Translations under genes and position numbers: made by a program | Source of the DNA: JBBRGK01 sp036741355 | Lineage (GTDB): Bacteria > Chloroflexota > Dehalococcoidia > CAUJGQ01 | Direction of reading: 5' to 3' | DNA length: 64,000 bases | Assembly: GCA_036741355.1 (NCBI GenBank) | Contig: DAINSK010000008.1 | Location: forward strand, 1 to 64,000 | Notes under the pieces: generated by a model | Database searches by the model: none | The model's input: only the letters and a program-made list of their open reading frames with translations | What the model was told of the DNA's origin: nothing | Part shown: in pieces, positions 15,227-23,974 of the stretch | Layout of the letters: every line of letters starts with the position of its first letter | Numbering within the stretch: position 1 is the stretch's first letter

Positions 15227-17503
15227 ATGCCACAGGCAAAACAAGCAAAAAAGAACCTGGTGATCGTCGAGTCGCCGGCCAAGGCGAAGACGGTGGCCAG
15301 CATTCTTGGTGCCGGTTACGACGTTAGGGCATCGGTCGGGCACGTCCGAGATCTGCCGAAGTCGCGGCTCGGCGTAGATGAAAAACGCGACTTCGCGCCG
15401 CATTACATCATCCCCAAAGACAAAGCGGACATCGTAAACCAGATCAAAAAGGCCGCGAAAAATGCGCAATCGGTCTTCCTCGCAACCGACCCGGATCGCG
15501 AAGGCGAAGCGATTTCGTGGCATCTAGTGCAGGCTGCCGACCTCGAAAATACGCCCCACAAACGGGTTGTCTTCCACGAGATCACGCGCGATGCGATCAC
15601 CGACGCGTTCAAGCATCCACGTGACATCGACATGCCGCTTGTGAATGCTCAACAGGCGCGGCGTGTGCTCGACCGCCTGGTGGGCTACAAGATCAGCCCG
15701 CTGCTCTGGAACAAAGTGCGCCGCGGGACGTCTGCCGGCCGGGTTCAGTCCGTAGCGCTTCGCATGATCGTGGACCGTGAGCATGAGGTCGAAGAGTTCA
15801 CGGCGCGGGAGTACTGGTCCATCGAGGCCGAATTGGCCCAAGCAGCCGGGGCACCGGAATCGTTCCGCGCCCGTTTACAGGGCTACGCCGGCAAGAAGCG
15901 GGAACTCGAGCTTAACGACGAGCAACAGACCAGTGCGATCATTGAACAGCTTCGCACGTCCTCGTATGAAGTCGCCGAGGTACGGCAACGTCCTCAATCT
16001 CGGCGGCCGGCGGCGCCGTTTACCACCAGCACGCTTCAGCAGGAGGCCTCGCGCCGGCTCGGCTTCACGGCGAAGCGGACGATGACCATAGCGCAGCAGC
16101 TCTACGAGGGCCGCAGCATCGGGTCGGAGGGCGAAGTCGGGCTGATTACCTACATGCGCACCGACTCCACCGTCATGTCTGACGTTGCGAAGGCGGAAAT
16201 TCGCTCGTATATCGCCGACAGGTTCGGCAAACAATTCATGCCAGAGCAGGCGCGTACATACACAAAGAAGGCGAAGGGCGCCCAGGAAGCCCACGAAGCC
16301 GTGCGTCCAACGGGGGTACTGCGCGAGCCGGACCGCATCAAGCGGTTTCTGACGAACGACCAGTACCGGCTCTACCAGTTGATCTGGCAGCGTGCCGTGG
16401 CATCACAGATGGCGGACGCCTTAATCGACATGACGTCGGTTGACATCCACGCGAAGCCGCGCGGCGGCGACACATTCCTGTTGCGCGCGACCGCGAGCCA
16501 CCTTCGCTTCCCTGGCTTCCGCGCCGTGTACTTTGAGCGGACGGAGGAAGGGGACGACGAGGACGCCGACACTCGGGCACTGCCCGACCTCAAGCCCGGC
16601 GAGGCGCTCAACTTGATCGACCTCTTCCCCGAGCAGCATTTTACCGAGCCGCCCGCCCGCTTTACCGAGGCGACGTTGGTCAAAGCGCTCGAAGAGAACG
16701 GGATCGGCCGTCCGAGCACCTACGCCACGATCCTGTCGAACCTCATGGACCGCACGTACGTCGAAAAACTCGGGCGGGCGTTAAAGCCCACCCAGCTTGG
16801 TCGCGACGTCAACGAGCTGCTGACCAGCTACTTCCCGGGCGTGGTCGATCTGCGCTTCACCGCCCATATGGAAGAAGAGCTCGACGAGATCGCCGCAGGC
16901 AACCGTGCATGGAGCCCCGTGGTACTGGAGTTTTTCCAGCCGCTAAAGCTGGCATTGGCGGAAGCCGAGAATGCCCCGGCATTGATGAAGCCGACGGACG
17001 AGATCTGCGAGCTGTGCGGACGGCCGATGGCGATCAAATGGGGACGTTTCGGCGAGTTTCTCGCCTGCACGGGCTACCCGGAGTGCACTAATAGCCGGCC
17101 ACTGAAAAAAGACGAGGAAGATCAGGCGGTCAACGACGAGCTCTGCCCAATCTGCAATTCGGGCATGGTCGTCAAGACCGGCCGCTTCGGTCGCTTCCTG
17201 GCCTGCGAGCGTTATCCGGAGTGCAAAGGCACAAAGACCTTCCTCAATAAGATCGGCGTAAATTGCCCGCAGTGCGACGGCGCCGTCGTGGAGCGCCGGA
17301 CAAAGGGACGGCGAACGTTTTACGGGTGCAGCAACTACCCGAGATGCGACTTCGTCAGCTGGACGCGCCCGACGGGCGAAGTCTGCCCAAACTGCTCGGG
17401 CGCGGTTGTCGCCGACGGACCGAACGGAGTCAAGTGCCTCAAGTGCCCATGGCGGAACGAGCGCGAGCCGGAGCAAGAGGTTGTCGTCGAGGTGCCCGCA
17501 TAG
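15227..17503 (+). CDS. topA: DNA topoisomerase I
   Basis: A 758-residue type IA topoisomerase relaxing negative supercoils. The TOPRIM domain starts LVIVESPAKAKT and carries DPDREGE. The active tyrosine is Tyr309 in TYMRTDS. The central gate ends near residue 580. The C-terminus has four zinc-ribbon modules, each Cys4: CELC...CTGYPEC, CPIC...CERYPEC, CPQC...CSNYPRC and CPNC...CLKC. It opens a run of housekeeping genes (topA, xer, aroQ, pepP-like, efp, xseA, xseB) with short or negative spacing. Confidence 0.97.
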   Translation: MPQAKQAKKNLVIVESPAKAKTVASILGAGYDVRASVGHVRDLPKSRLGVDEKRDFAPHYIIPKDKADIVNQIKKAAKNAQSVFLATDPDREGEAISWHLVQAADLENTPHKRVVFHEITRDAITDAFKHPRDIDMPLVNAQQARRVLDRLVGYKISPLLWNKVRRGTSAGRVQSVALRMIVDREHEVEEFTAREYWSIEAELAQAAGAPESFRARLQGYAGKKRELELNDEQQTSAIIEQLRTSSYEVAEVRQRPQSRRPAAPFTTSTLQQEASRRLGFTAKRTMTIAQQLYEGRSIGSEGEVGLITYMRTDSTVMSDVAKAEIRSYIADRFGKQFMPEQARTYTKKAKGAQEAHEAVRPTGVLREPDRIKRFLTNDQYRLYQLIWQRAVASQMADALIDMTSVDIHAKPRGGDTFLLRATASHLRFPGFRAVYFERTEEGDDEDADTRALPDLKPGEALNLIDLFPEQHFTEPPARFTEATLVKALEENGIGRPSTYATILSNLMDRTYVEKLGRALKPTQLGRDVNELLTSYFPGVVDLRFTAHMEEELDEIAAGNRAWSPVVLEFFQPLKLALAEAENAPALMKPTDEICELCGRPMAIKWGRFGEFLACTGYPECTNSRPLKKDEEDQAVNDELCPICNSGMVVKTGRFGRFLACERYPECKGTKTFLNKIGVNCPQCDGAVVERRTKGRRTFYGCSNYPRCDFVSWTRPTGEVCPNCSGAVVADGPNGVKCLKCPWRNEREPEQEVVVEVPA

Positions 17504-17547
17504 CCGCCGCCCGGCAGCCAGCGGACGCGTCCCGGGCGAAAGCTCCT

Positions 17548-18525
17548 GTGCATCCGCTGATCCAGAGATACCTCGACGCGCTCTCTGCGGAGCACCGCCG
17601 TTCGGCGCTGACGCTACGCAACTACCTCACTGACCTTCGCGCCTTCGACGAATATCTCCGCTCTACCGGCCGTTGCGATCTGAAATCGGTGGACCGCGTC
17701 ACTTTTCGTGGCTACCTGGCGTCACTCGCGGAACGCGGAGTAGCACGCGGCAGCGTGGCGCGCATCGTCAGTACCATCCACACGTTTTACCGTCATTTAC
17801 TGGTGTTGGGATCGCTATCACGCGATCCACTGGCGGGCGTCCGCCCGCCGAAGCGCGAGCGCCGTCTGCCGCGCGTTCTGGCCGAGGAAGAGGCAGTGGC
17901 GCTCGTCTCTTCTCCGATCCCTGACGACGCCTTCGGTTTGCGCGACCGGGCAATTCTGGAGCTTTTGTACGCCTCGGGAGTCCGCGTCGCCGAGATCGTT
18001 TCGCTGAACGTCGAGGCGATCGACCTCGATGAAGCGCGCATGGTGGTGCGCGGAAAAGGTAAAAAGGAACGCGTCGCGCTGTTCGGCAACCCCGCAGCCG
18101 AAGCGATTGCTCGCTATCTGTACACAGGCCGGCCCGCGCTCACGGGGAAACGCGGCGAGCCCGCGCTGTTCCTGAATCGCGACGGCGGCCGGTTGTCGGC
18201 GCGCGCGGTCCAGACCATCGTCAGGCAGGCCGGGATTGCCTCGGGAATCGACGCCGTTACCCACCCGCACATGCTCAGGCATTCGTTCGCAACGCATTTG
18301 TTGGATGGCGGTGCCGATCTGCGCGTCGTCCAGGAACTCTTGGGCCATGCGAGTGCCAGCACCACGCAAATTTACACACACGTTACCGAGAGCCGGCAAC
18401 GGCAGGTGTACGACGAGGCCTTCTACAACGCATGGCGCTCCGATAAGCGCAAGCGGCGATCTTCACCGCCAACATCATCGGCGGGAGGCGAGGGCAATGC
18501 GAATCCTGCTCATCAACGGCCCTAA
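17548..18525 (+). CDS. Tyrosine recombinase of the XerC/XerD type
   Basis: About 325 residues. The N-terminal SAM-like domain starts at IQRYLDALSAEHRRSALTLRNYLTDL. The catalytic set is complete: Arg146 (GVRVAEI), Lys in GKGKKER, His241 and Arg244 in HMLRH, His267 in LLGHAS, and Tyr276 in QIYTHV. It is presumably the chromosome-dimer recombinase given its place between topA and aroQ, but C or D cannot be settled from one gene. The GTG at 17548 is the best start; the frame is open far into topA. Its Ser/Pro/Gly tail runs 29 bases into aroQ. Confidence 0.9.
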   Translation: MHPLIQRYLDALSAEHRRSALTLRNYLTDLRAFDEYLRSTGRCDLKSVDRVTFRGYLASLAERGVARGSVARIVSTIHTFYRHLLVLGSLSRDPLAGVRPPKRERRLPRVLAEEEAVALVSSPIPDDAFGLRDRAILELLYASGVRVAEIVSLNVEAIDLDEARMVVRGKGKKERVALFGNPAAEAIARYLYTGRPALTGKRGEPALFLNRDGGRLSARAVQTIVRQAGIASGIDAVTHPHMLRHSFATHLLDGGADLRVVQELLGHASASTTQIYTHVTESRQRQVYDEAFYNAWRSDKRKRRSSPPTSSAGGEGNANPAHQRP

Positions 18526-18943
18526 TTTGAACCTGCTCGGCGCTCGGCGGCCGGAGATATACGGACGTGCCACCCTCGCCGAAATCGAAGCCGAGGCTCG
18601 GGACCGAGCAACCGCCGCGGGCGTCGAATTAATTTGCTATCAGTCAAACAGCGAAGGCGCTCTGATAGACTTCATACAGGAGCACGCCGGCGGTGCGGAC
18701 GGGATCATCATGAACCCCGGTGCGTTCACACATTACAGTTATGCGCTGCGCGATGCGGTCGAGGCGACTGAGCTGCCGTTGATTGAAGTGCACCTTTCGA
18801 ATATCCACGCTCGCGAATCGTTTCGCCATACATCGGTAATCGCACCGGTCGCAGTCGGACAGGTCGCGGGCCTCGGCCGTCACGGTTACCCCGCTGCGCT
18901 CGATGCGCTGATCGCAATCGTCAAGGAGAAGCGCAAGGCTTGA
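18497..18943 (+). CDS. aroQ: 3-dehydroquinate dehydratase, type II
   Basis: A 148-residue type II dehydroquinase of the shikimate pathway, normally a dodecamer. The hallmarks are INGPNLNLLG at the start, the lid RRPEIYG with the catalytic Tyr, CYQSNSEGALIDFI, NPGAFTHYSYALRDA, EVHLSNIHARESFR and a closing GLGRHGY. The ATG at 18497 has GGGAGGCGAGGG upstream. It overlaps the recombinase gene by 29 bases and touches the next gene in a TTGA junction, so the block is translationally coupled. Confidence 0.96.
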   Translation: MRILLINGPNLNLLGARRPEIYGRATLAEIEAEARDRATAAGVELICYQSNSEGALIDFIQEHAGGADGIIMNPGAFTHYSYALRDAVEATELPLIEVHLSNIHARESFRHTSVIAPVAVGQVAGLGRHGYPAALDALIAIVKEKRKA

Positions 18944-20037
18944 TTGAGCAACGCCTTAACCGGCTCCGGGCGCAGCTCGACGAACACGAGCTGGATGCCC
19001 TCTTCGTCTCGGATCCATTCAACCGCCGTTACCTCTCTGGCTTCACCGGCAGCAACGGCTGGCTACTTGTAAGCCGCGATGAGGCGGTCCTAGCCACCGA
19101 CTTCCGGTATTGGGAACAGGCGGGGAGCCAATCGCCGCACTTTCGCCTGTTCAAGACGGTCGGACCGATGCCCGACTGGCTCGGTGAGCTGTTCGACGGA
19201 TTGCGAGGCAAGCGCCTCGGCTTCGAGCAGGCGCACTTGACCTACGGCGACTACCGCGCCGTGGTCGGCATAATCGAAGGATTCGAGCCCGCGTCGCGAC
19301 CGAAGTTTATGCCCGCGCTGCCAATCGTCGAGCAGTTGCGTTCGATCAAAGACGCCTGCGAAATGATCGCGATGGAGCGCGTCATTGCGCTCGGCGATGC
19401 TGCGTTTGAACACGTCGCCGCCAGAATCGAACCCGGCTGGACGGAGCTCCAGGCCTCACGCGCGATCGAGAACTACGTCAAAGATAACGGCGGCGAGGGC
19501 ACCAGTTTCACGTCCATCGTCGCGGGTGGTGCGCGAGGAGCCATGCCCCATGCGCGGGCGGGTCGCGACGTTCTGCGGGAAGGGGAACCCGTCGTCATCG
19601 ATATGGGCGCTCTGCTCGACGGCTACTGTTCGGACATGACGCGCACGATCTTTTTGGGAAATCCGACGAACCGGTTCAATGTCATCTTTGACATCGTCTT
19701 CACCGCTCAGCGAACCGCCGAAGAGCTGATCGAGCCGGGCATGACCGGCGACTACGCCCACAAGCTTGCGCAGAGAGTGATCGAAGAGGCCGGTTACGGC
19801 GAACACTTCGGCCATGGCCTTGGGCATGGCATCGGACTTCAGGTCCACGAAGCACCGCGCCTTGCCCCGAAATCCACTTCTGTGCTTCAGGAGGGGCAGG
19901 TGTTCTCCGTCGAGCCGGGCATCTATCTGAGCGGCTGGGGCGGTGTTCGCATCGAGGACCTGGTGGTCCTGGAGAATGGCCGCTGCCGCGTTCTCAGCAA
20001 ATCGCCAAAGATCCGATTGTCAGGAGTCACTGCATGA
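18940..20037 (+). CDS. Xaa-Pro aminopeptidase (M24B metallopeptidase)
   Basis: A 365-residue pita-bread-fold peptidase removing N-terminal residues ahead of proline. The N-terminal creatinase-like domain (about 1-130) precedes the catalytic domain. The metal ligands are visible: two Asp in VIDMGALLDGYCSDMTRT, His in GHGLGHGIGLQVHE, Glu in VEPGIYL and Glu in RIEDLV. The start is TTG at 18940 inside the aroQ stop (TTGA), and the stop overlaps efp as ATGA. The placement right before efp is widespread in bacteria. Confidence 0.94.
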   Translation: MIEQRLNRLRAQLDEHELDALFVSDPFNRRYLSGFTGSNGWLLVSRDEAVLATDFRYWEQAGSQSPHFRLFKTVGPMPDWLGELFDGLRGKRLGFEQAHLTYGDYRAVVGIIEGFEPASRPKFMPALPIVEQLRSIKDACEMIAMERVIALGDAAFEHVAARIEPGWTELQASRAIENYVKDNGGEGTSFTSIVAGGARGAMPHARAGRDVLREGEPVVIDMGALLDGYCSDMTRTIFLGNPTNRFNVIFDIVFTAQRTAEELIEPGMTGDYAHKLAQRVIEEAGYGEHFGHGLGHGIGLQVHEAPRLAPKSTSVLQEGQVFSVEPGIYLSGWGGVRIEDLVVLENGRCRVLSKSPKIRLSGVTA

Positions 20038-20597
20038 TTACGCCCGGCGAACTGAAGCGAGGCATCGCCATCGAACTCGACGGCAAGCTATATACCGTCT
20101 TGAGCTACGAGCACAACAAGGTCGGCAGGGGCAGCGCCCAGATCCGCATCAAGCTTCGCGACGTGCGCGCCGGCCACACCATCGACCGAACCTTCCAGGC
20201 GTCCGAAAAATTCGTGAGGGCCCGTATCGACAAATCGCCGATGCAGTTCCTCTACGAAGAGAACGGCCTTTATTACTTCATGAACGCGGCAACCTACGAC
20301 CAGATTGCGCTTACCAAGGATCAGGTTGGCGACGCGCTCATGTACCTGAAGGAAAACGAGACCTGCGAAGTGCTGACCCACGGAGACGACGCCATCGGGA
20401 TCGAGCTACCGACGTCGGTCAGTCTGAAGGTCGTGGACACCGAGCCCGGCTTCAGAGGCGACACGGCCACGGGCGGCAATAAGCCGGCCAAGCTGGAGAC
20501 CGGGCTGACTGTGCAAGTACCGCTTTTCATCAAGGAAGGCGATACGCTCAAAGTAGACACCCGCACCGGCGATTATCTGGAGCGCGTAGCGCAGTAA
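20034..20597 (+). CDS. efp: Translation elongation factor P
   Basis: A 187-residue three-OB-domain factor that rescues ribosomes stalled on polyproline. The domain I loop reads EHNKVGRGSAQ; the tip residue, modified Lys34 in E. coli and rhamnosylated Arg32 in Pseudomonas, is Arg32 here. The C-terminal domain shows GLTVQVPLFIKEGDTLKVDTRTGDYLERV, the family signature. It overlaps the peptidase by four bases. No earP, epmA or ymfI candidate is in the window. Confidence 0.97.
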   Translation: MITPGELKRGIAIELDGKLYTVLSYEHNKVGRGSAQIRIKLRDVRAGHTIDRTFQASEKFVRARIDKSPMQFLYEENGLYYFMNAATYDQIALTKDQVGDALMYLKENETCEVLTHGDDAIGIELPTSVSLKVVDTEPGFRGDTATGGNKPAKLETGLTVQVPLFIKEGDTLKVDTRTGDYLERVAQ

Positions 20598-20622
20598 AGC
20601 CTGACACGGAGCCGATCCCGCC

Positions 20623-21810
20623 ATGGTCGTGCTGACCGTCGAGCAGGCCCTCGGCTACCTCCGAGAGCTGTTCGAGACCAACCCCACGCTCAGCGATCTC
20701 TGGATCATGGGCGAAATCTCGAACCTAACCCGCTCATCAGCGGGCCATATCTACTTCACGCTGAAAGACGGCGCGGGCCAGATTCGTTGCGCGTTCTTCA
20801 AGCGCCAGAACGTGGGCGTGACGCTGGAGCACGGACAGCAGGTGCTGGCCCATGGACGCGTCTCCATTTATGAGCAACGCGGTGATCTGAACTTCATCGT
20901 CGATTTTGTCCACTCGCAGGGCGCCGGCATCCTCCATGCGCAGTTCGAGCGCCTGAAGCAGGTACTCGAGTCCGAGGGTCTGTTCGACACGTCGCGCAAG
21001 CGGCCGCTCCCCGCCTTCCCTCGACGTATCGGCGTCGTCACCTCGCCGGCCGGTGCGGTGCTCCACGACATCTGCACCGTGATCGGGCGGCGCTGGCCAC
21101 TCGCGGAGATCATGGTCGCACCCACTCCCGTGCAAGGGGACGCCGCGGCGCCCGCGATCGTCGCCGCCCTGCAAGCGCTCAACGAGCGCGCAAGCGTGGA
21201 TGTGATCATCGTCGCGCGCGGCGGTGGCTCACTCGAAGAGCTGTGGCCCTTCAACGAGGAGCAGGTGCAACGCGCGATCTACGCCAGCCGCGTTCCCGTC
21301 GTGTCGGCAGTCGGGCACGAGACCGACTTTACGCTCGCCGATTATGTCGCCGATCTCCGCGCCCCAACGCCGTCCGCGGCGGCCGAAATGGTGGTTCCAG
21401 ACCAGATCCATGTTGCAATGCGACTCGGGTCGCACGTTGCAACACTCGAATCGTGCGTGCGTCATGAGCTGGAAAGCAATCGCGACCGGTTGGACCGTGT
21501 GGCGGACTACATCGAGCTAGCCGCCCCGGATCTGAAAGCGATCGACGAACGGCTGTCCGCCCTACACGTTCAGGCATGCAACCAGGTGAAAAAGGCGCTG
21601 TCAGGAGGACGAGCATTGGTGGAGCTGCGGGTTCTGGCGTTGACCACGCTTAATCCGCTGGCAGTGCTGGAACGCGGTTACGCCGTCGTGCACCATGAGG
21701 GTGGTGCACTTGTGGCGAGGGCATCCGAAGCCATCCCGGGAGACCGGCTGTCGGTGCGGCTGCGAGACGGTTCGTTTGCCGCTGAAGTGAAGGAACGGCA
21801 TGGTGACTGA
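20623..21810 (+). CDS. xseA: Exodeoxyribonuclease VII large subunit
   Basis: A 395-residue large subunit of the single-strand-specific nuclease. The N-terminal OB fold (LWIMGEISNLTRSSAGHIYFTLKD) and the catalytic core with RIGVVTSPAGAVLHDI, DVIIVARGGGSLEELWPFNEE and SAVGHETDFTLADYVADLRAPTPSAAAE are textbook. The C-terminal coiled coil is shorter than in E. coli (456 residues), as in many non-proteobacteria. Eleven bases overlap with xseB. Confidence 0.96.
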   Translation: MVVLTVEQALGYLRELFETNPTLSDLWIMGEISNLTRSSAGHIYFTLKDGAGQIRCAFFKRQNVGVTLEHGQQVLAHGRVSIYEQRGDLNFIVDFVHSQGAGILHAQFERLKQVLESEGLFDTSRKRPLPAFPRRIGVVTSPAGAVLHDICTVIGRRWPLAEIMVAPTPVQGDAAAPAIVAALQALNERASVDVIIVARGGGSLEELWPFNEEQVQRAIYASRVPVVSAVGHETDFTLADYVADLRAPTPSAAAEMVVPDQIHVAMRLGSHVATLESCVRHELESNRDRLDRVADYIELAAPDLKAIDERLSALHVQACNQVKKALSGGRALVELRVLALTTLNPLAVLERGYAVVHHEGGALVARASEAIPGDRLSVRLRDGSFAAEVKERHGD

Positions 21811-22036
21811 GCAAGAGACCTTCGAGTCGGTCTATGCACACCTGGAAGAAACCGTTCACCGTCTCGAAAACGGTGGTCTACCGTTGGATGAGTCAATCGC
21901 GCTCTTCGAATATGGTATGGGCATGGCCAAACGCTGCCGAGAACTGCTGGACGGAGCCGAGCTTCGCATTACCACGCTAACGGAGGAATTCCGTTCGGCG
22001 GGTCCGCCTGCTCCCGAGGACGCCGACCTTTGTTGA
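21800..22036 (+). CDS. xseB: Exodeoxyribonuclease VII small subunit
   Basis: A 78-residue helical protein with the family core: FESVYAHLEETVHRLENGGLPLDESIALFEYGMGMAKRCRELLDGAE. It associates in several copies with XseA. It is translated from an ATG inside the end of xseA. Confidence 0.94.
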   Translation: MVTEQETFESVYAHLEETVHRLENGGLPLDESIALFEYGMGMAKRCRELLDGAELRITTLTEEFRSAGPPAPEDADLC

Positions 22037-22046
22037 GCGCCAGAAC

Positions 22047-22715
22047 ATGGGCATGATTCGCGCCGACCTGCACAGCCATACCCACTTTTCCCGCGACGGC
22101 CTGACCACGCCCGAGCAATACGTCCAACAGTCCGTTGAACACGGCATCACCTGCGCCGCGGTCAGCGACCACAACAACATCGACGGTGCGATCGCCGTAC
22201 GCCGCCTCGCTCCATTCAAGGTCATTGTCTCGGAGGAGATCCGTTCCACCGAGGGCGAGATCATCGGCTATTTCCTGCACGACCCCGTACCAAAGCGTTT
22301 GACGCCGGAGGAGACGGTTCGCGCCATCCGCGAACAGGGTGGAATTGTTGGCGTGCCGCATCCGTTCGATCGTTGGCGCGACTCGCCGCTCAAAGAGGCG
22401 GCCCTAGCCCGTATCGCCGACCAGGTAGACGTCATCGAAGTCTTCAACGCACGTAACATGCAGCAGCAGGACAACTTGCGTGCCGCGCGATACGCCAAAG
22501 AGCGCGGAATGCTGCAGTCGGCCGGGTCCGACTCACACCATCACAGCGAAATCGGATCCGCGTGGGTGGAAATGCCGGACTTCGACTCTCCGCAAGAATT
22601 CCTCGAGTCGTTGCGCCGGGGAACGATCCATGGGAGCCTGAGCAGTCCTTTCGTCCACCTGCTCAGCACCGTCGCCAAGCTAAAGTTCAAGCTCGGCCTG
22701 AGTCCTGCGCGGTGA
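22047..22715 (+). CDS. PHP-domain metal-dependent phosphoesterase
   Basis: A 222-residue PHP protein. The metal-binding motifs are present in order: DLHSHTHFSRDG, SDHNNIDGA, a glutamate in SEEI, GVPHPFDRWR and GSDSHH. It resembles the YciV/RNase AM and histidinol-phosphatase-like group, so a phosphatase or 5'-nucleotide-releasing exonuclease role is possible; the substrate is not deducible. The start could be ATG 22047 or ATG 22053. It lies 10 bases after xseB and 7 before the formyltransferase, which suggests a shared transcript. Confidence 0.85.
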   Translation: MGMIRADLHSHTHFSRDGLTTPEQYVQQSVEHGITCAAVSDHNNIDGAIAVRRLAPFKVIVSEEIRSTEGEIIGYFLHDPVPKRLTPEETVRAIREQGGIVGVPHPFDRWRDSPLKEAALARIADQVDVIEVFNARNMQQQDNLRAARYAKERGMLQSAGSDSHHHSEIGSAWVEMPDFDSPQEFLESLRRGTIHGSLSSPFVHLLSTVAKLKFKLGLSPAR

Positions 22716-22722
22716 TCTCCGT

Positions 22723-23532
22723 ATGAATTCACTTCGCATTGGATGGTTCTCCACCGGGCGTGGACCGGGGTCGCGCGCCCTTCTCCGGACGGTTGGAGAA
22801 GCGATCGCGGGTGGATTGCCGGTAGAAATCGCCTATGTCTTCTGCAACCGCGCACCCGGCGAGGACGACAATACGGACGAGTTCTTTGGACTCGTTCACT
22901 CGCTGAACCTACCGCTTGTTACCCTGTCATCGGCGGGATTTCGCCGGCAAGCGGGCGGCAAGGTCGTCCGCAAAGGCGATCCGCTGCCACGGTGGCGGCT
23001 GGACTTCGACGGTCGGGTTCTACAACTCGTCGAGCCGTTTGCTACCGACCTTGGCCTGCTCGCGGGGTACATGTTGATCTTCGGCCCGGCTGCCTGCGAA
23101 CGGCTGCTCCTGCTCAACCTGCACCCCGCGGTGCCCGGCGGGCCGATAGGAATCTGGCAGGACATCGTTCGCCAACTGATTGAAGCGCGAGCGGATCGGA
23201 GCGGCATCTCCATCTTTCGCGCCGTGCCGGAAGTCGATACCGGCCCGTCCGTTTCGTACTGCACGTACTCACTCCGCGGCGAGGGAATCGACGGCCTCTG
23301 GGAACGCTCCTCTACCCTGCCACGCGAGCAACTGTGGTCGCCGGCCGCCGAGGAGATGCCGCTCTTTCAAGAGATCCGCCGCCGTGGCGCCACCCGTGAA
23401 CCACCGCTGATCGTCGAAACGCTCCGCGCCCTGGCCGAAGGACACGCCGATCCATCCGGCGAGAATCCGCCGCTGGACCTGACAGCACACGTCGAGGGCG
23501 CGCTGGAAGGGCAATTACGACCGGAAGAATGA
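22723..23532 (+). CDS. Formyltransferase-family protein (PurN-like, substrate unknown)
   Basis: A 269-residue protein built on the glycinamide-ribonucleotide formyltransferase fold. The N-terminus has the phosphate loop GWFSTGRGPGSRALL. The core has LLAGYMLIFGP, then LNLHPAVPGG with the catalytic Asn and His, and VDTGPSVSY with the catalytic Asp. It is longer than PurN (about 200), with an extra C-terminal domain of about 60 residues and an expanded region after residue 60. No purine genes adjoin it. It may formylate or deformylate something other than GAR. Confidence 0.78.
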   Translation: MNSLRIGWFSTGRGPGSRALLRTVGEAIAGGLPVEIAYVFCNRAPGEDDNTDEFFGLVHSLNLPLVTLSSAGFRRQAGGKVVRKGDPLPRWRLDFDGRVLQLVEPFATDLGLLAGYMLIFGPAACERLLLLNLHPAVPGGPIGIWQDIVRQLIEARADRSGISIFRAVPEVDTGPSVSYCTYSLRGEGIDGLWERSSTLPREQLWSPAAEEMPLFQEIRRRGATREPPLIVETLRALAEGHADPSGENPPLDLTAHVEGALEGQLRPEE

Positions 23533-23564
23533 CTCGGTGCGGGCTCCACATACTTCGCGATGAA

Positions 23565-23593
23565 TTGTGGGCCCGCGGTAGCGTAGCTATAAT
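23565..23593 (+). promoter_or_regulatory. Candidate sigma-70 promoter for the zinc-ribbon gene
   Basis: A perfect TATAAT at 23588-23593 with TTGTGG at 23565-23570, 17-base spacing. It lies about 40 bases before the ATG at 23633. Confidence 0.6.
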
Positions 23594-23632
23594 CGGTTCA
23601 GCCTGGCCGCCAACGCTCGCCCGGAGAACTTC

Positions 23633-23959
23633 ATGAACTGTCGATCCTGCCACGCCCGCCTCCAGTTCAATGACAACTACTGTCGAAAGTGCGGCGCGGC
23701 GGTCGATATCGTCGACGTCGAGGTCATTCGAACCTCACAATCGAGGCAGGTTTCCACCATTCGCGCTGCCGCGGTGCCGGTCGTGGCCCAGGGAGCGACG
23801 GTAATCTTGGCCGGAACGCTGTTGCGCTTCGCCATTCGCCAGTTTCTCGGGCGGCACGAAGCCATTGGACGAAGCCTCATACCGTTCGGCCGTCGCGGTG
23901 CGCCCGCCGGCGACGTCGTAGAGGAAGTTCTCTACTATCGTCGCTCGCGCGCCCGCTAA
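23633..23959 (+). CDS. Small zinc-ribbon membrane-associated protein
   Basis: A 108-residue protein. It starts with a zinc ribbon, MNCRSCHARLQFNDNYCRKCGAAV (two CxxC knuckles). A hydrophobic stretch follows at about 46-70 (AAAVPVVAQGATVILAGTLLRFAI) that may span or lie on the membrane, with a basic tail. CGGAGAA precedes the ATG. Function unknown; a second zinc-ribbon membrane protein occurs at 44662. Confidence 0.75.
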   Translation: MNCRSCHARLQFNDNYCRKCGAAVDIVDVEVIRTSQSRQVSTIRAAAVPVVAQGATVILAGTLLRFAIRQFLGRHEAIGRSLIPFGRRGAPAGDVVEEVLYYRRSRAR

Positions 23960-23974
23960 GAAAGAACGGTTTCC

